Shown: positions 1 through 6,841 of the stretch, piece after piece | How the letters are laid out: every line of letters starts with the position of its first letter | Numbering within the stretch: the stretch's first letter is position 1 | Made by a program: the position numbers and the translations under genes | The notes under the pieces: model-generated | What the model was told of the DNA's origin: nothing | Database searches by the model: none | Seen by the model: the letters and a program-made list of their open reading frames with translations, nothing else | From: Deltaproteobacteria bacterium | GTDB taxonomy: Bacteria > Desulfobacterota > Desulfobacteria > Desulfobacterales > Desulfatibacillaceae | Length of the DNA: 12,717 bases | Assembly (NCBI GenBank): GCA_019308705.1 | Contig: JAFDHW010000026.1 | Coordinates: 1 to 12,717 of the forward strand | Reading direction: 5' to 3'

Positions 1-241
1 CATCTCCGGCGCCGAAGGACGAGGGGGCCTGGTCCTGCGGGGCCTGGGCGTCCAGGGGCCTGGACACGGCGGAGATCTCGGCGTCCACGTCCAGGTTGTC
101 CCGAAGCTCCTGGGTGGCCCTGCGGAACTCCGCGAAGCCCTTGCCCAGGGACCTGGCCAGGTCCGGAAGCCTCTTGGGGCCTATGACGATGAGGGCGATG
201 GCCAGGACGACCAGCACCTCGGGCATGCTGATGCCGAACAT
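1..241 (-). CDS. tatB: Sec-independent protein translocase subunit TatB, N-terminal part (cut by window edge)
   Basis: TatB is the membrane-anchored receptor partner of TatC that binds twin-arginine precursors, including many iron-sulfur and molybdenum periplasmic enzymes. Eighty codons are visible, beginning MFGISMPEVLVVLAIALIVI. There is one membrane helix (about residues 8-21), the hinge GPKRLPDLARSLGKG and an amphipathic helix (AEFRRATQELRDNLD). The hinge begins with Gly-Pro rather than the Phe-Gly usual in TatA, which points to TatB, as does the acidic Pro/Gln-rich tail. The start at 241 is supported by an AGGAGG Shine-Dalgarno (247-252, minus strand) five bases upstream. The C-terminus and stop lie left of the window. 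The gene is divergent from priA and has its own promoter in the spacer. TatA is the main alternative assignment. Confidence 0.88.
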   Translation of the reverse strand, partial: MFGISMPEVLVVLAIALIVIGPKRLPDLARSLGKGFAEFRRATQELRDNLDVDAEISAVSRPLDAQAPQDQAPSSFGAGD

Positions 242-309
242 GGTTCCTCCTGGGAAAAAAACGGGCGGCCGGGCGGACCCGGGCGCAACCCGGGCCTCCG
301 GCCTTGATG

Positions 310-338
310 AAGGTATTCCCTGTGGCAGGGGGTGTCAA
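310..338 (-). promoter_or_regulatory. Probable sigma70-type promoter of tatB
   Basis: On the minus strand a perfect TTGACA (338 down to 333) is followed by a 17-base spacer and TACCTT (315 down to 310), which keeps the T, A and final T of the -10 consensus. Transcription would begin near 303, giving a leader of about 60 bases before the tatB start at 241. Box sequence and spacing are seen directly; activity is inferred. Confidence 0.6.
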
Positions 339-386
339 GCGCTTTCGCCCGGGCGCGGCCTTGGAAAACGCCACGAAAACCGCGGG

Positions 387-416
387 TTGCAAAAGGACGC
401 CGGATGGGGCTTTATG
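387..416 (+). promoter_or_regulatory. Weak candidate promoter for priA
   Basis: TTGCAA (387-392), then 18 bases, then TTTATG (411-416), lies just upstream of the priA ribosome-binding site. The -10 box is a poor match, so this is only the best-placed candidate in the divergent tatB-priA spacer. Confidence 0.25.
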
Positions 417-447
417 GGGGGCGCCCCCTCACCACCAAGGAAACCCC

Positions 448-2901
448 ATGGCCAGGGAAGCGAAAAAGACTGCGTACGTGGAGGTGGCCGTGCCCGCCCC
501 CGTGGCCGGAGGGCTCACCTACATGGCGCCCGCGCACCTGGCCGGGGCCTGCGTGCCCGGCGTCCGCGCCCTGGTACCCCTGGGCGCCCGCACGGTGACC
601 GGCTTCATCCTGGGCCCCGCGGACGCGCCCCCGGCCGGCGTGAAGGTCCGGTCCGTGAAGCAGGTCCTGGACGCCGCGCCCTTTTTCCCGCCATCCATGA
701 TCCCCTTTTTCCGCAAAACTTCCGAATACTACCTCTATCCCCTGGGCAAGGCCGTGGCCGACGCCCTGCCCTCGGGGGTGAAGACCGCGGAGGTTCTTTG
801 GGTGGAGTGGACGGAAAAGGGAAAACAAGCGCTTGCATCCTCCAGGCTTTCCGACGCCGGGCGGGCGGTGCTTTCCGCCCTGGCCGAAAAGGGCGGCCGG
901 GCCGAAGCCTCGGACCTGGCGCTTCCCGGGGGAGGCAAGGCCTCCCGGAGGCGGCTGCTGGCCATGGCCCGGCAGGGGCACCTTTCCGTGCGGCGGGAGG
1001 TGGCCCCCCCGGCGGTGCGGCCGAAGACCGAGCCCTGGGTGGAGGCCATGGTGAACGTGTCCCAGGCCCCGCCCAGGCAGAAGGCCCGGCGGCGGGCCGT
1101 GGAGCTTTTGGCCGCCGAGGGCCCCATGGCCCTGCGGGACCTGAAGGCCAAGGTGCCGTCGGTTTCCCGGTGGCTTTCCGTCATGGAACAGGAGCGGGAG
1201 ATCAAAACCTTTTACCGCGAGGTGCTCCGCGACCCCCTGGGCGAAGCCATCGAGCCGGATTCCGGCCCCCTGGAGTTGACCCCGGAGCAGGCGGAGGCGC
1301 TTTCGCGGATCTCCGCCAAGCTGGGGGCGGGGTTTTCCGCCTTCCTCCTCCATGGGGTTACGGGCAGCGGCAAGACCGAGGTGTATCTCCAGGCCGCGGC
1401 CGCGGCACTGGCCAAGGGGCTTTCCTGCGTGGTCCTGGTGCCGGAGATCGCGCTCATCACCCAGATGGAGCGCCGGTTCCGGGCCCGGTTCGGCGAGCGG
1501 GTGGGGGTGCTCCACTCCGGGCTCACCCCGGGCGAGCGCCTGGACCAGTGGATGCGCATCCTCCGCGGCGAGGCCCCCCTGGTGGTGGGGGCGCGGTCCG
1601 CGGTGTTCGCGCCCGTTCAAAACCCGGGGCTGTTCATCGTGGACGAGGAGCACGACGAGTCCTACAAGCAGGATTCCCGCCTGCGGTACAACGCCCGGGA
1701 CCTGGCGGTGTTGCGGGCGTCCCTTTCGGGCGCGGCGGTGGTCCTGGGCAGCGCCACGCCCTCGGTGCAGTCCCGGGCCAATGCGGAGGAGGGCAAGTAC
1801 GAGGCCCTGTCGCTGCCCCGGCGCATCCACGGCCGGCCCTTTCCCGAGGTGCGGGTGGTGGACCTGGGCAAGCGGTCCGGCCGGGGCGGGCATCCTTTGA
1901 TCTCGCCCGAGCTGGAGTCCGCCCTGGAGGAAACCCTTTCCGCCAAGGAGCAGGCGCTGATCTTTCTCAACCGCCGGGGATGGGCCAGCTATCCCCAGTG
2001 CCCGGAATGCGGGCCGGTGGCCTGCGCCCACTGCGACATCACCCTCACCTTCCACCGGTCCGCGGGCGTGTACCTGTGCCACTACTGCGGCTATTCCCTG
2101 CCCGCCTCCCGGGGGTGCCCGGCCTGCGGGAGCAAGTCCGTGAAGCACGGCGGCCTGGGCACGGAACGCATGGAGGAGGCGCTGTCGGCCCGGTTTCCCC
2201 GGGCGGTGGTGGCCCGGCTGGACCGCGACGTCATGGCCAGACGGGGGGCGCTGGTTTCCGTGCTCAAGGGGGTGAAGAACCGGGAGATCGACATCCTGGT
2301 GGGCACCCAGATGATCACCAAGGGCCACGACTATCCCAACATCACCCTGGTGGGCATCCTGTGCGCGGACCACTCCCTGGGGTTTCCAGACTACAAGGCC
2401 GCCGAGCGCACCTTCCAGGTGCTGGCCCAGGTGGCGGGCCGCGCGGGCCGCGGCGAGCGGCCCGGCAGGGTGGTGCTCCAGACCTTCCAGCCGGACCACC
2501 CGTGCATCCGGGCCGCCCGTCTCCAGGACTACGAGGCGTTCTACGCGGGCGAGATAACGTCCCGGAGACGGTTCGGCTACCCGCCCTTTGCCCGGCTGGC
2601 CCAGGTGCGGGTTTCGGCCAAGAGCCTCACCGCGGCCAGGGAGGCCGCGGGCAAGGCGGCGCAACTGCTGAAGAAAACCGCCAGGGAGGACCCGGAGGCG
2701 GCCGGGACGGTGCGCGTGCTGGGGCCGGTGGAAAGCCCCCTTTTCCGGATCGCCGGGCGGTTCCGGTTCCAGATCCTGGTCAAGGGCCTCTCCTACGCGG
2801 TCTTCCGGTCTTTCCTGGCCCGGGCCGCGCCCGGGCTCTTCGCCCTGTCCGGCCAAAACGTCAAGGTGGCACTGGACGTGGACCCGGTGAACATGCTGTA
2901 G
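448..2901 (+). CDS. priA: Primosomal protein N' (replication restart helicase PriA)
   Basis: PriA is the superfamily 2 DNA helicase that recognises abandoned replication forks and reloads the replisome. The product is 817 residues, somewhat longer than E. coli PriA (about 730). The order is an N-terminal 3'-end-binding and winged-helix region (to about 270), then the helicase core with Walker A GVTGSGKT (303-310) and Walker B DEEH (399-402). Next come eight zinc-binding cysteines (C518, C521, C526, C529, C544, C547, C557, C560), and then helicase motifs such as VGTQMITKGHDYP and QVAGRAGR. The start at 448 (MAREAKK) is preferred over the upstream in-frame ATG at 304. It has AAGGA at 437-441, matches the usual PriA N-terminus, and avoids 48 low-complexity residues lying over the tatB promoter. 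No terminator is obvious after the TAG. The identification is very secure. Confidence 0.97.
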   Translation: MAREAKKTAYVEVAVPAPVAGGLTYMAPAHLAGACVPGVRALVPLGARTVTGFILGPADAPPAGVKVRSVKQVLDAAPFFPPSMIPFFRKTSEYYLYPLGKAVADALPSGVKTAEVLWVEWTEKGKQALASSRLSDAGRAVLSALAEKGGRAEASDLALPGGGKASRRRLLAMARQGHLSVRREVAPPAVRPKTEPWVEAMVNVSQAPPRQKARRRAVELLAAEGPMALRDLKAKVPSVSRWLSVMEQEREIKTFYREVLRDPLGEAIEPDSGPLELTPEQAEALSRISAKLGAGFSAFLLHGVTGSGKTEVYLQAAAAALAKGLSCVVLVPEIALITQMERRFRARFGERVGVLHSGLTPGERLDQWMRILRGEAPLVVGARSAVFAPVQNPGLFIVDEEHDESYKQDSRLRYNARDLAVLRASLSGAAVVLGSATPSVQSRANAEEGKYEALSLPRRIHGRPFPEVRVVDLGKRSGRGGHPLISPELESALEETLSAKEQALIFLNRRGWASYPQCPECGPVACAHCDITLTFHRSAGVYLCHYCGYSLPASRGCPACGSKSVKHGGLGTERMEEALSARFPRAVVARLDRDVMARRGALVSVLKGVKNREIDILVGTQMITKGHDYPNITLVGILCADHSLGFPDYKAAERTFQVLAQVAGRAGRGERPGRVVLQTFQPDHPCIRAARLQDYEAFYAGEITSRRRFGYPPFARLAQVRVSAKSLTAAREAAGKAAQLLKKTAREDPEAAGTVRVLGPVESPLFRIAGRFRFQILVKGLSYAVFRSFLARAAPGLFALSGQNVKVALDVDPVNML

Positions 2902-2922
2902 TCGGCCCGTATTCCGCCCGGC

Positions 2923-2954
2923 TTTGTGGATTTCGCGGGTTTTGGTTCTATATT
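2923..2954 (+). promoter_or_regulatory. Weak candidate promoter upstream of the 137-residue gene
   Basis: The priA-to-next-gene spacer contains an unusually T-rich patch. TTTGTG/TTGTGG at 2923-2929 and a good -10-like TATATT at 2949-2954 are separated by 19-20 bases, longer than optimal. It would give a start about 35 bases before the ATG at 2997. The -10 is convincing by composition; the -35 is not. Confidence 0.3.
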
Positions 2955-2996
2955 TGGGGGAAGGCCGCAAAGGCCGGAAGAAAGGCGGGCTTTGTC

Positions 2997-3410
2997 ATGC
3001 CCAGGCGAACGAGTCCCCTGTATCCCTTTCCCGCCAGGCGGTGCGTCCACTGCGTGCGCAACCGGTGCGTGCTGTCCCTGGAGCGGGACCCCGCATACCA
3101 CGAAAAATGGCGGTGCCTGGTGGTTTCCAGCTGGGACCGGGCCCTGGAGGAGTCCATGGACCGGGCCGACGCCTTTGGCCTGGACCAGGAACGTTCGGTG
3201 AAGCACTGCATGGAGTCGTTGGACCGGCAGGCCGGGACCGAGGCGTGCGCGCGGTTTTCCCCGGCCGAAAAGGCCTCGGAAAAGAACGCCCTGGGGTGCC
3301 GCCACCTGTGGAAGGACACCTGCCTGCTGCTGGCCCCCCTGTGCCCGGGCGCCTGCCCCCGGTTCACCCTGGACGCGGCCCGGGAGGCCCATCCCGGTTT
3401 CCGGCCCTGA
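2997..3410 (+). CDS. Conserved-looking cysteine-containing hypothetical protein (137 aa)
   Basis: I do not recognise this protein. It is 137 residues, soluble, with no signal peptide or membrane helix. A CVHCVRNRC motif lies near the N-terminus (C16, C19, C24), with further cysteines at C40, C71, C84, C101, C109, C116 and C120. The spacing suggests a zinc or iron-sulfur site, but no named domain is evident. Strong GC third-position bias, the start at 2997 with a purine-rich stretch (AGAAAGGCGGG) upstream, and ordinary amino-acid composition argue that it is real. It follows priA in the same direction after 95 bases and could be co-transcribed or use its own promoter. A much longer reading of the same frame back to 96 is an out-of-frame shadow of priA. 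Confidence 0.68.
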   Translation: MPRRTSPLYPFPARRCVHCVRNRCVLSLERDPAYHEKWRCLVVSSWDRALEESMDRADAFGLDQERSVKHCMESLDRQAGTEACARFSPAEKASEKNALGCRHLWKDTCLLLAPLCPGACPRFTLDAAREAHPGFRP

Positions 3411-3437
3411 TGCGGGTTTGACGGCGGTCGGGGGCGT

Positions 3438-3465
3438 TTGAACAACAAGCCGGAATGATTATGTT
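3438..3465 (+). promoter_or_regulatory. Candidate promoter with no clear adjacent gene
   Basis: TTGAAC (3438-3443), a 16-base spacer and TATGTT (3460-3465) lie in the gap between two convergent genes. Transcription would start right at the base of the 3473-3505 hairpin and run antisense to the 72-residue gene toward metV. This is a sequence match only; it may be fortuitous. Confidence 0.22.
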
Positions 3466-3472
3466 GCAGGGC

Positions 3473-3505
3473 GGCCGGGGCGGTTTTTATGCCGCGCTTC
3501 CGGCC
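3473..3505. terminator. Hairpin between convergent gene ends, possible weak terminator
   Basis: GGCCGG (3473-3478) pairs with CCGGCC (3500-3505), and inside it GCGG (3480-3483) pairs with CCGC (3492-3495). The loop contains TTTTTATG. It sits between the stop of the 137-residue gene (3410) and the stop of the minus-strand 72-residue gene (3546). There is no U-run after the stem in either direction, so an intrinsic terminator is not proven. Confidence 0.3.
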
Positions 3506-3545
3506 TGTTACGCCCGGAGTCGCCAGGGGTTTTGGGACGGAAGGA

Positions 3546-3764
3546 TCAGTGGATGAACCCCACGGAGGTGAAGGGGCAGGAAGAGAAGTCGCGGACCACC
3601 TTCCCCTGCCAGACGCTGCCGGCGCCGCAGGTGAACGCGCCCACGCAGTCCACGAGGGTCTTGGGTCCTTCGCTGCCGTCGGGTTTGCGCTGGTAGGCGC
3701 GTTTCAGGCGGATTTCCCGGGAAAGCACCGGGCAGTAGACGTACTTGAACTCGACCAGTTCCAT
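3546..3764 (-). CDS. Small hypothetical protein (72 aa), four cysteines
   Basis: I do not recognise this protein. The 72 residues begin MELVEFKYVYCPVLSREIRL and carry cysteines at 11, 40, 46 and 63, a possible small metal-binding fold. The start at 3764 is chosen because GGGAGG lies four bases upstream on the minus strand, and because the in-frame extension back to 3878 is Pro/Arg-rich and runs through the promoter and a leader hairpin. Composition differs from random high-GC shadow reading: Val, Lys, Phe and Tyr are well represented and Arg/Gly/Pro are not inflated. It is transcribed divergently from the metV block with its own candidate promoter. No function can be assigned. Confidence 0.58.
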   Translation of the reverse strand: MELVEFKYVYCPVLSREIRLKRAYQRKPDGSEGPKTLVDCVGAFTCGAGSVWQGKVVRDFSSCPFTSVGFIH

Positions 3765-3774
3765 GAAGCCTCCC

Positions 3775-3794
3775 GGCCGGTTTTTTTCCCGGCC
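3775..3794 (-). repeat. Leader inverted repeat upstream of the 72-residue gene
   Basis: GGCCGG (3775-3780) and CCGGCC (3789-3794) flank an eight-base T-rich loop (A-rich on the minus strand). It falls between the candidate promoter and the ribosome-binding site of the minus-strand gene, where it could affect translation. The pairing is seen in sequence; a regulatory role is inference. Confidence 0.35.
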
Positions 3795-3802
3795 TTTCCT
3801 GT

Positions 3803-3832
3803 AAGAAATGTGCATCCCGCACCCGTTGTCAA
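3803..3832 (-). promoter_or_regulatory. Candidate promoter of the 72-residue gene
   Basis: On the minus strand a perfect TTGACA (3832 down to 3827) is followed at 17-18 bases by ATTTCT/TTTCTT (3809 to 3803), a weak -10. The -35 quality matches the tatB promoter. The start would be about 30 bases upstream of the ATG at 3764. Confidence 0.4.
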
Positions 3833-3916
3833 GCGGGAAGGAGGCGGGCGGCCCGGGACGGGGCCGTTTCGCGGGCAAGACAAGGTGGCGCGAGTTTCCT
3901 GCAACCGGGAGGAGCC

Positions 3917-4594
3917 GTGATCGTCGCGGAAAGAAAACCCTTCGAGGAGATCAGGGCCATGGTGGCCGGGCGCCGGCGCGTGCTGGTGGTGGGGTGCGGC
4001 ACGTGCGTGGCGGTGTGCCTGGTGGGGGGCTAAAAGGAAGCCAAGGTCCTGGCCAAGCAGCTGACCTTGGCCGCCGGGACCGAGGGAGGCGGTCAGGCCG
4101 TGGAGGCGGACTGCGTGGAGCGCCAGTGCGACATGGAGTTCCTCTCCGAGCTTCAGGACAAGGTGGCGGAGGCGGACTGCGTGCTCTCCATGGCCTGCGG
4201 CGCGGGCATCCAGTACATCGCCGAACGCTACCCGGACAAGCCCGTCTACCCCGCGGTGGACACCACCTTCATCGGCGTGAACAAGGAGGAGGTGGGCCAC
4301 TACGAGGAGCGGTGCCGGGCCTGCGGCAACTGCGTCCTGGGTGAGACCGGCGGAATCTGCCCGGTGACCATGTGCGCCAAGGGGCTTTTCAACGGCCCCT
4401 GTGGCGGCACCAGCGGCGAGTCCTGCGAGGTGAACCCGGACCAGCCCTGCGCGTGGCGGCAGATCTACGAGCGCCTGGCGGCCCAGGACCGGCTGGACTC
4501 CATCCTCAAGATCTCCGAACCCCAGGAGTGGACCGGCACCGTGCCCCGCACCACGGTCCAGCCGGGGTACGAAAAGGAAGGCCAAGGCGGGTAG
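3917..4594 (+). CDS. metV: MetV-type methylene-THF reductase C-terminal/zinc-finger iron-sulfur protein, interrupted by an in-frame TAA
   Basis: MetV is the iron-sulfur partner of MetF in the Wood-Ljungdahl methylene-tetrahydrofolate reductase of acetogens. Starting at GTG 3917 (GGGAGG at 3907-3912), the frame gives 225 residues with family-typical motifs. These are VGCGTCVAVC (C27, C30, C34), VERQCDMEF (C71), ACGAGIQYIAERYPDKP, TTFIGVN, and the C-terminal CRACGNCVLGETGGICP (C133, C136, C139, C148), followed by AKGLFNGPCGG. Codon 39 (4031-4033) is TAA, between ..CLVGG and KEAKVLAKQL. Both sides are in the same frame and both match the family, so this is a nonsense codon and not a frameshift. 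Family members usually have a charged or polar residue there, one substitution from TAA (GAA, CAA or AAA). It may be a sequencing error, a recent inactivating mutation, or it may leave only a truncated product from a downstream start. It sits 42 bases before metF. Confidence 0.87.
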
Positions 4595-4636
4595 CCCGGA
4601 TCCGGGGCGCGGCGGAAAGGCAGGGGGACGCAGGAC

Positions 4637-5572
4637 ATGGCCGAGTACAAATCCGGCAGCAACCTGGAAAAGATCCTTGCGGCGGGCGCGTTCGCCTTCA
4701 CCGGCGAGCTGGGCCCCCCGCGGGGGGCCGACGGGGACGTGGTGCGGAAAAAGGCCCGGCATCTCTCGGGCGTGGTGGACGCGGTGAACATCACGGACAA
4801 CCAGACCGCCGTGGTGCGCATGTCCTCCTGGGCGGCCTCGCTCATCGCTGCGTCCGAGGGGCTGGAGCCCGTGTACCAGATGGTGTGCCGCGACCGGAAC
4901 CGTCTGGCCATGCAGGCGGACGTGTGCGGCGCGGCGGCCCTGGGCATAACAAACATGCTCTGCCTTTCCGGCGACCACCAGCGGTTCGGCGACCATCCCG
5001 GGGCCAAGGGCGTGTTCGACATCGACAGCATGCAGCTTGTCCGCATGGTGAAGACCATGCGGGACGAGGGCAGATTTCTCTCCGGAGGGGAAATGAACGG
5101 CCGGCCGAAGATGTTCATCGGCGCGGCGGCCAACCCCTTTGCCGAGCCCCTTGCGTGGCGGGTGCACCGCCTGGCCAAGAAGATCGCCGCGGGCGTGGAC
5201 TTCATCCAGACCCAGAGCATCTACAACATGGAGCGGTTCGCCGAGTGGCTGCGCCGGGCCAACGACATGGGCCTCACGGAAAAGACCTACATCCTGGCAG
5301 GGGTCACCCCCATGAAGAGCGTGGCCATGGCCAAGTACCTGCAAAGCCGGGTGCCGGGCATGGACGTGCCCGACGAGGTCATAAAGAGGCTCCGGTCGGC
5401 GGGCAGGAAGAACGTGGCCGAGGAGGGCATCCGCATGGCCTGCGAGCAGATCGAGCGGTTCAAGGAGATGAAGGGCGTGGCCGGAGTGCACCTCATGGCC
5501 ATCGAGTGGGAGCACCGCGTTCCCGAGATCGCGCAACGCGCGGGGCTGCTGCCCCGCCCCCGCGTGGACTGA
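4637..5572 (+). CDS. metF: Methylenetetrahydrofolate reductase, catalytic subunit
   Basis: MetF interconverts 5,10-methylene-THF and 5-methyl-THF using FAD, in the methyl branch of the Wood-Ljungdahl pathway. The 311-residue product is a complete single-domain TIM barrel. It starts after AGGGGG (4622-4627) at ATG 4637. The early ELGPP segment carries the conserved acidic residue (E24, in FTGELGPP) that aligns with the catalytic Glu of the family. It is followed by VNITDN, CRDRNRLAMQADVCGA, NMLCLSGDHQ (folate/flavin-site region) and DFIQTQSIYN. It is of the short acetogen/sulfate-reducer type that works with MetV rather than using NADH directly. Only 15 bases separate it from the downstream Hdr-like gene, so electrons very likely pass between MetF and the Hdr proteins. 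A methionine-biosynthesis role alone would not explain this context. Confidence 0.95.
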   Translation: MAEYKSGSNLEKILAAGAFAFTGELGPPRGADGDVVRKKARHLSGVVDAVNITDNQTAVVRMSSWAASLIAASEGLEPVYQMVCRDRNRLAMQADVCGAAALGITNMLCLSGDHQRFGDHPGAKGVFDIDSMQLVRMVKTMRDEGRFLSGGEMNGRPKMFIGAAANPFAEPLAWRVHRLAKKIAAGVDFIQTQSIYNMERFAEWLRRANDMGLTEKTYILAGVTPMKSVAMAKYLQSRVPGMDVPDEVIKRLRSAGRKNVAEEGIRMACEQIERFKEMKGVAGVHLMAIEWEHRVPEIAQRAGLLPRPRVD

Positions 5573-5587
5573 CCACGGGAGAAGCCA

Positions 5588-6841
5588 TTGAGCGGCCACG
5601 GGAAAAGGGTCCTGGTGCTGGGGGGAGGCATCGCCGGGCTGTACGCGGCCAAGGTGCTGGCCGGCCACGGGACGGCCGTGGACCTGGTGGAGAAATCCGG
5701 TTTTCTGGGCGGGCACGGGTTGCAGTACGGGTGCAAGGCCGGGGCGGCCTGCGAAAAATGCGGAGCCTGCACCGTGGAGCAGATTTTGGCGGACGTGGCC
5801 GCCGAGCCGCGCATAACCGTGCATCTGCGGGCGGAGCTTGCCGGGGTGGAGGGAAACGGCCGGTTTTCGGCCACCATCCGCCAGCGGCCCCGGCTGCTCC
5901 ACGACGACGCGGACCTGGCCGCCTGCTACAAAAAGACCGGCGGCCAGCGGCTTGTGGTCCGGGGTTGGTCCCCGAACAACCGGCCCTTTTACGCCGTGAA
6001 CCCCGGCAAGCTTTCCGAAGAGGGCGGCGCGGAAAAGGTTCTCGGCCTGGTGGAGCAGGCCTGCCCGGGAGCCGCGGCCGTAGACGGCGAAGAGGCGGAA
6101 AAAACCCTCCCGGCGGATGCAATCATCGTGGCCACGGGGTTTGCCCCCTTTGACGCCTGCAAAAAACCCACCTACGGCTACGGTAAGATCCCCAACGTGG
6201 TCACGGGCCTGGAGGTGGAGCGGGGGCTTCGGGCCGAGGGCCGGGTGCTCAGGCCCTCGGACGGCGAGCCGCCCAAAAAGGCGGCCTTCATCCAGTGCGT
6301 GGGCAGCCGGGACATCGCCCTGGGGAACCCCTGGTGCAGCCGGGTGTGCTGCGCCTATGCCCTCAGGATCGCCCAGGCGGCCCGGTACAAGGACCCGGAA
6401 CTTTCCGTCACCGTGTTCTACATGGACATCCAGAGCACGGGGAAGAGCTTTCCCGCCTTCTACGAGCAGTGCAAAAAGGACCTCAGGTTCGTGCGGAACA
6501 TCCCGGTGGACGCGTTCCCCGAACAGGGCGGCCGGGTGCGGGTGGCCTGGTCCCACCCAAAGACCGGGGCAAGGGTGGAGGAGGCGTTCGACCTCTTGGT
6601 GCTCTCCATCGGCATCACCCCCAACCCGGACAACGCCGGGCTTTCCAGGGCGCTTTTCATTCCCCTGGACGCGGATGGATTCTTCGCCGCCGGGGACGGT
6701 GAACTGGAGCGGGCCGCGACCATACGGCCGGGGGTGTTCGTGGCGGGCACGGCCGCCGGTCCCAAGAGCATTCCCGCGTCCATGGCCCACGCGGCCGCGG
6801 CTGCCGCCGAGGCCCTGGAATACCTGAAGGAAGCATCATGA
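5588..6841 (+). CDS. QmoA/HdrA-like FAD and iron-sulfur oxidoreductase subunit
   Basis: This is an HdrA-family flavoprotein subunit of 417 residues. The dinucleotide-binding motif VLVLGGGIAGLYAA lies at the N-terminus. It is followed by LVEKSGFLGGHGLQYGCKAG and a cysteine cluster C49, C55, C58, C61 for a [4Fe-4S] centre. The family signature FIQCVGSRD (C237) with CSRVCC (C250, C254, C255) follows, then VLSIGITPNPDN. It lacks the ferredoxin domains of full-length HdrA (about 650 residues), so it resembles QmoA in size and layout. The start is TTG at 5588, with GGGAG (5577-5581) six bases upstream. Its stop overlaps the next start (ATGA), implying translational coupling. By context it carries FAD-linked electrons between MetF/MetV and the downstream Hdr proteins. 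Whether it bifurcates electrons cannot be read from sequence. Confidence 0.88.
   Translation: MSGHGKRVLVLGGGIAGLYAAKVLAGHGTAVDLVEKSGFLGGHGLQYGCKAGAACEKCGACTVEQILADVAAEPRITVHLRAELAGVEGNGRFSATIRQRPRLLHDDADLAACYKKTGGQRLVVRGWSPNNRPFYAVNPGKLSEEGGAEKVLGLVEQACPGAAAVDGEEAEKTLPADAIIVATGFAPFDACKKPTYGYGKIPNVVTGLEVERGLRAEGRVLRPSDGEPPKKAAFIQCVGSRDIALGNPWCSRVCCAYALRIAQAARYKDPELSVTVFYMDIQSTGKSFPAFYEQCKKDLRFVRNIPVDAFPEQGGRVRVAWSHPKTGARVEEAFDLLVLSIGITPNPDNAGLSRALFIPLDADGFFAAGDGELERAATIRPGVFVAGTAAGPKSIPASMAHAAAAAAEALEYLKEAS

Noticed and set aside
412..2970. Long minus-strand open frame opposite priA
   Set aside because: It is a mirror frame of a strongly GC3-biased gene, His/Gly/Pro/Arg-rich and without recognisable motifs.
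96..3410. A very long plus-strand open frame of 1104 codons over the tatB-priA region
   Set aside because: It is out of frame with priA, its translation is Gly/Arg/Pro-rich low-complexity sequence, and only the last 137 residues (from 2997) look like a protein. High GC content suppresses stops.
3489..3920. Plus-strand frame of 143 codons opposite the 72-residue gene
   Set aside because: Low-complexity composition with no clear ribosome-binding site. The minus-strand reading has the better composition and signals.
4031..4033. TAA in metV as a recoded Sec or Pyl codon
   Set aside because: Sec uses UGA and Pyl uses UAG. No known system inserts an amino acid at UAA here, and the expected residue is a charged or polar one reachable by a single base change.
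3704..6790. 1028-codon minus-strand open frame opposite metV, metF and the QmoA-like gene
   Set aside because: It spans three recognisable plus-strand genes and has the composition of antisense GC-rich DNA; no domain is visible.
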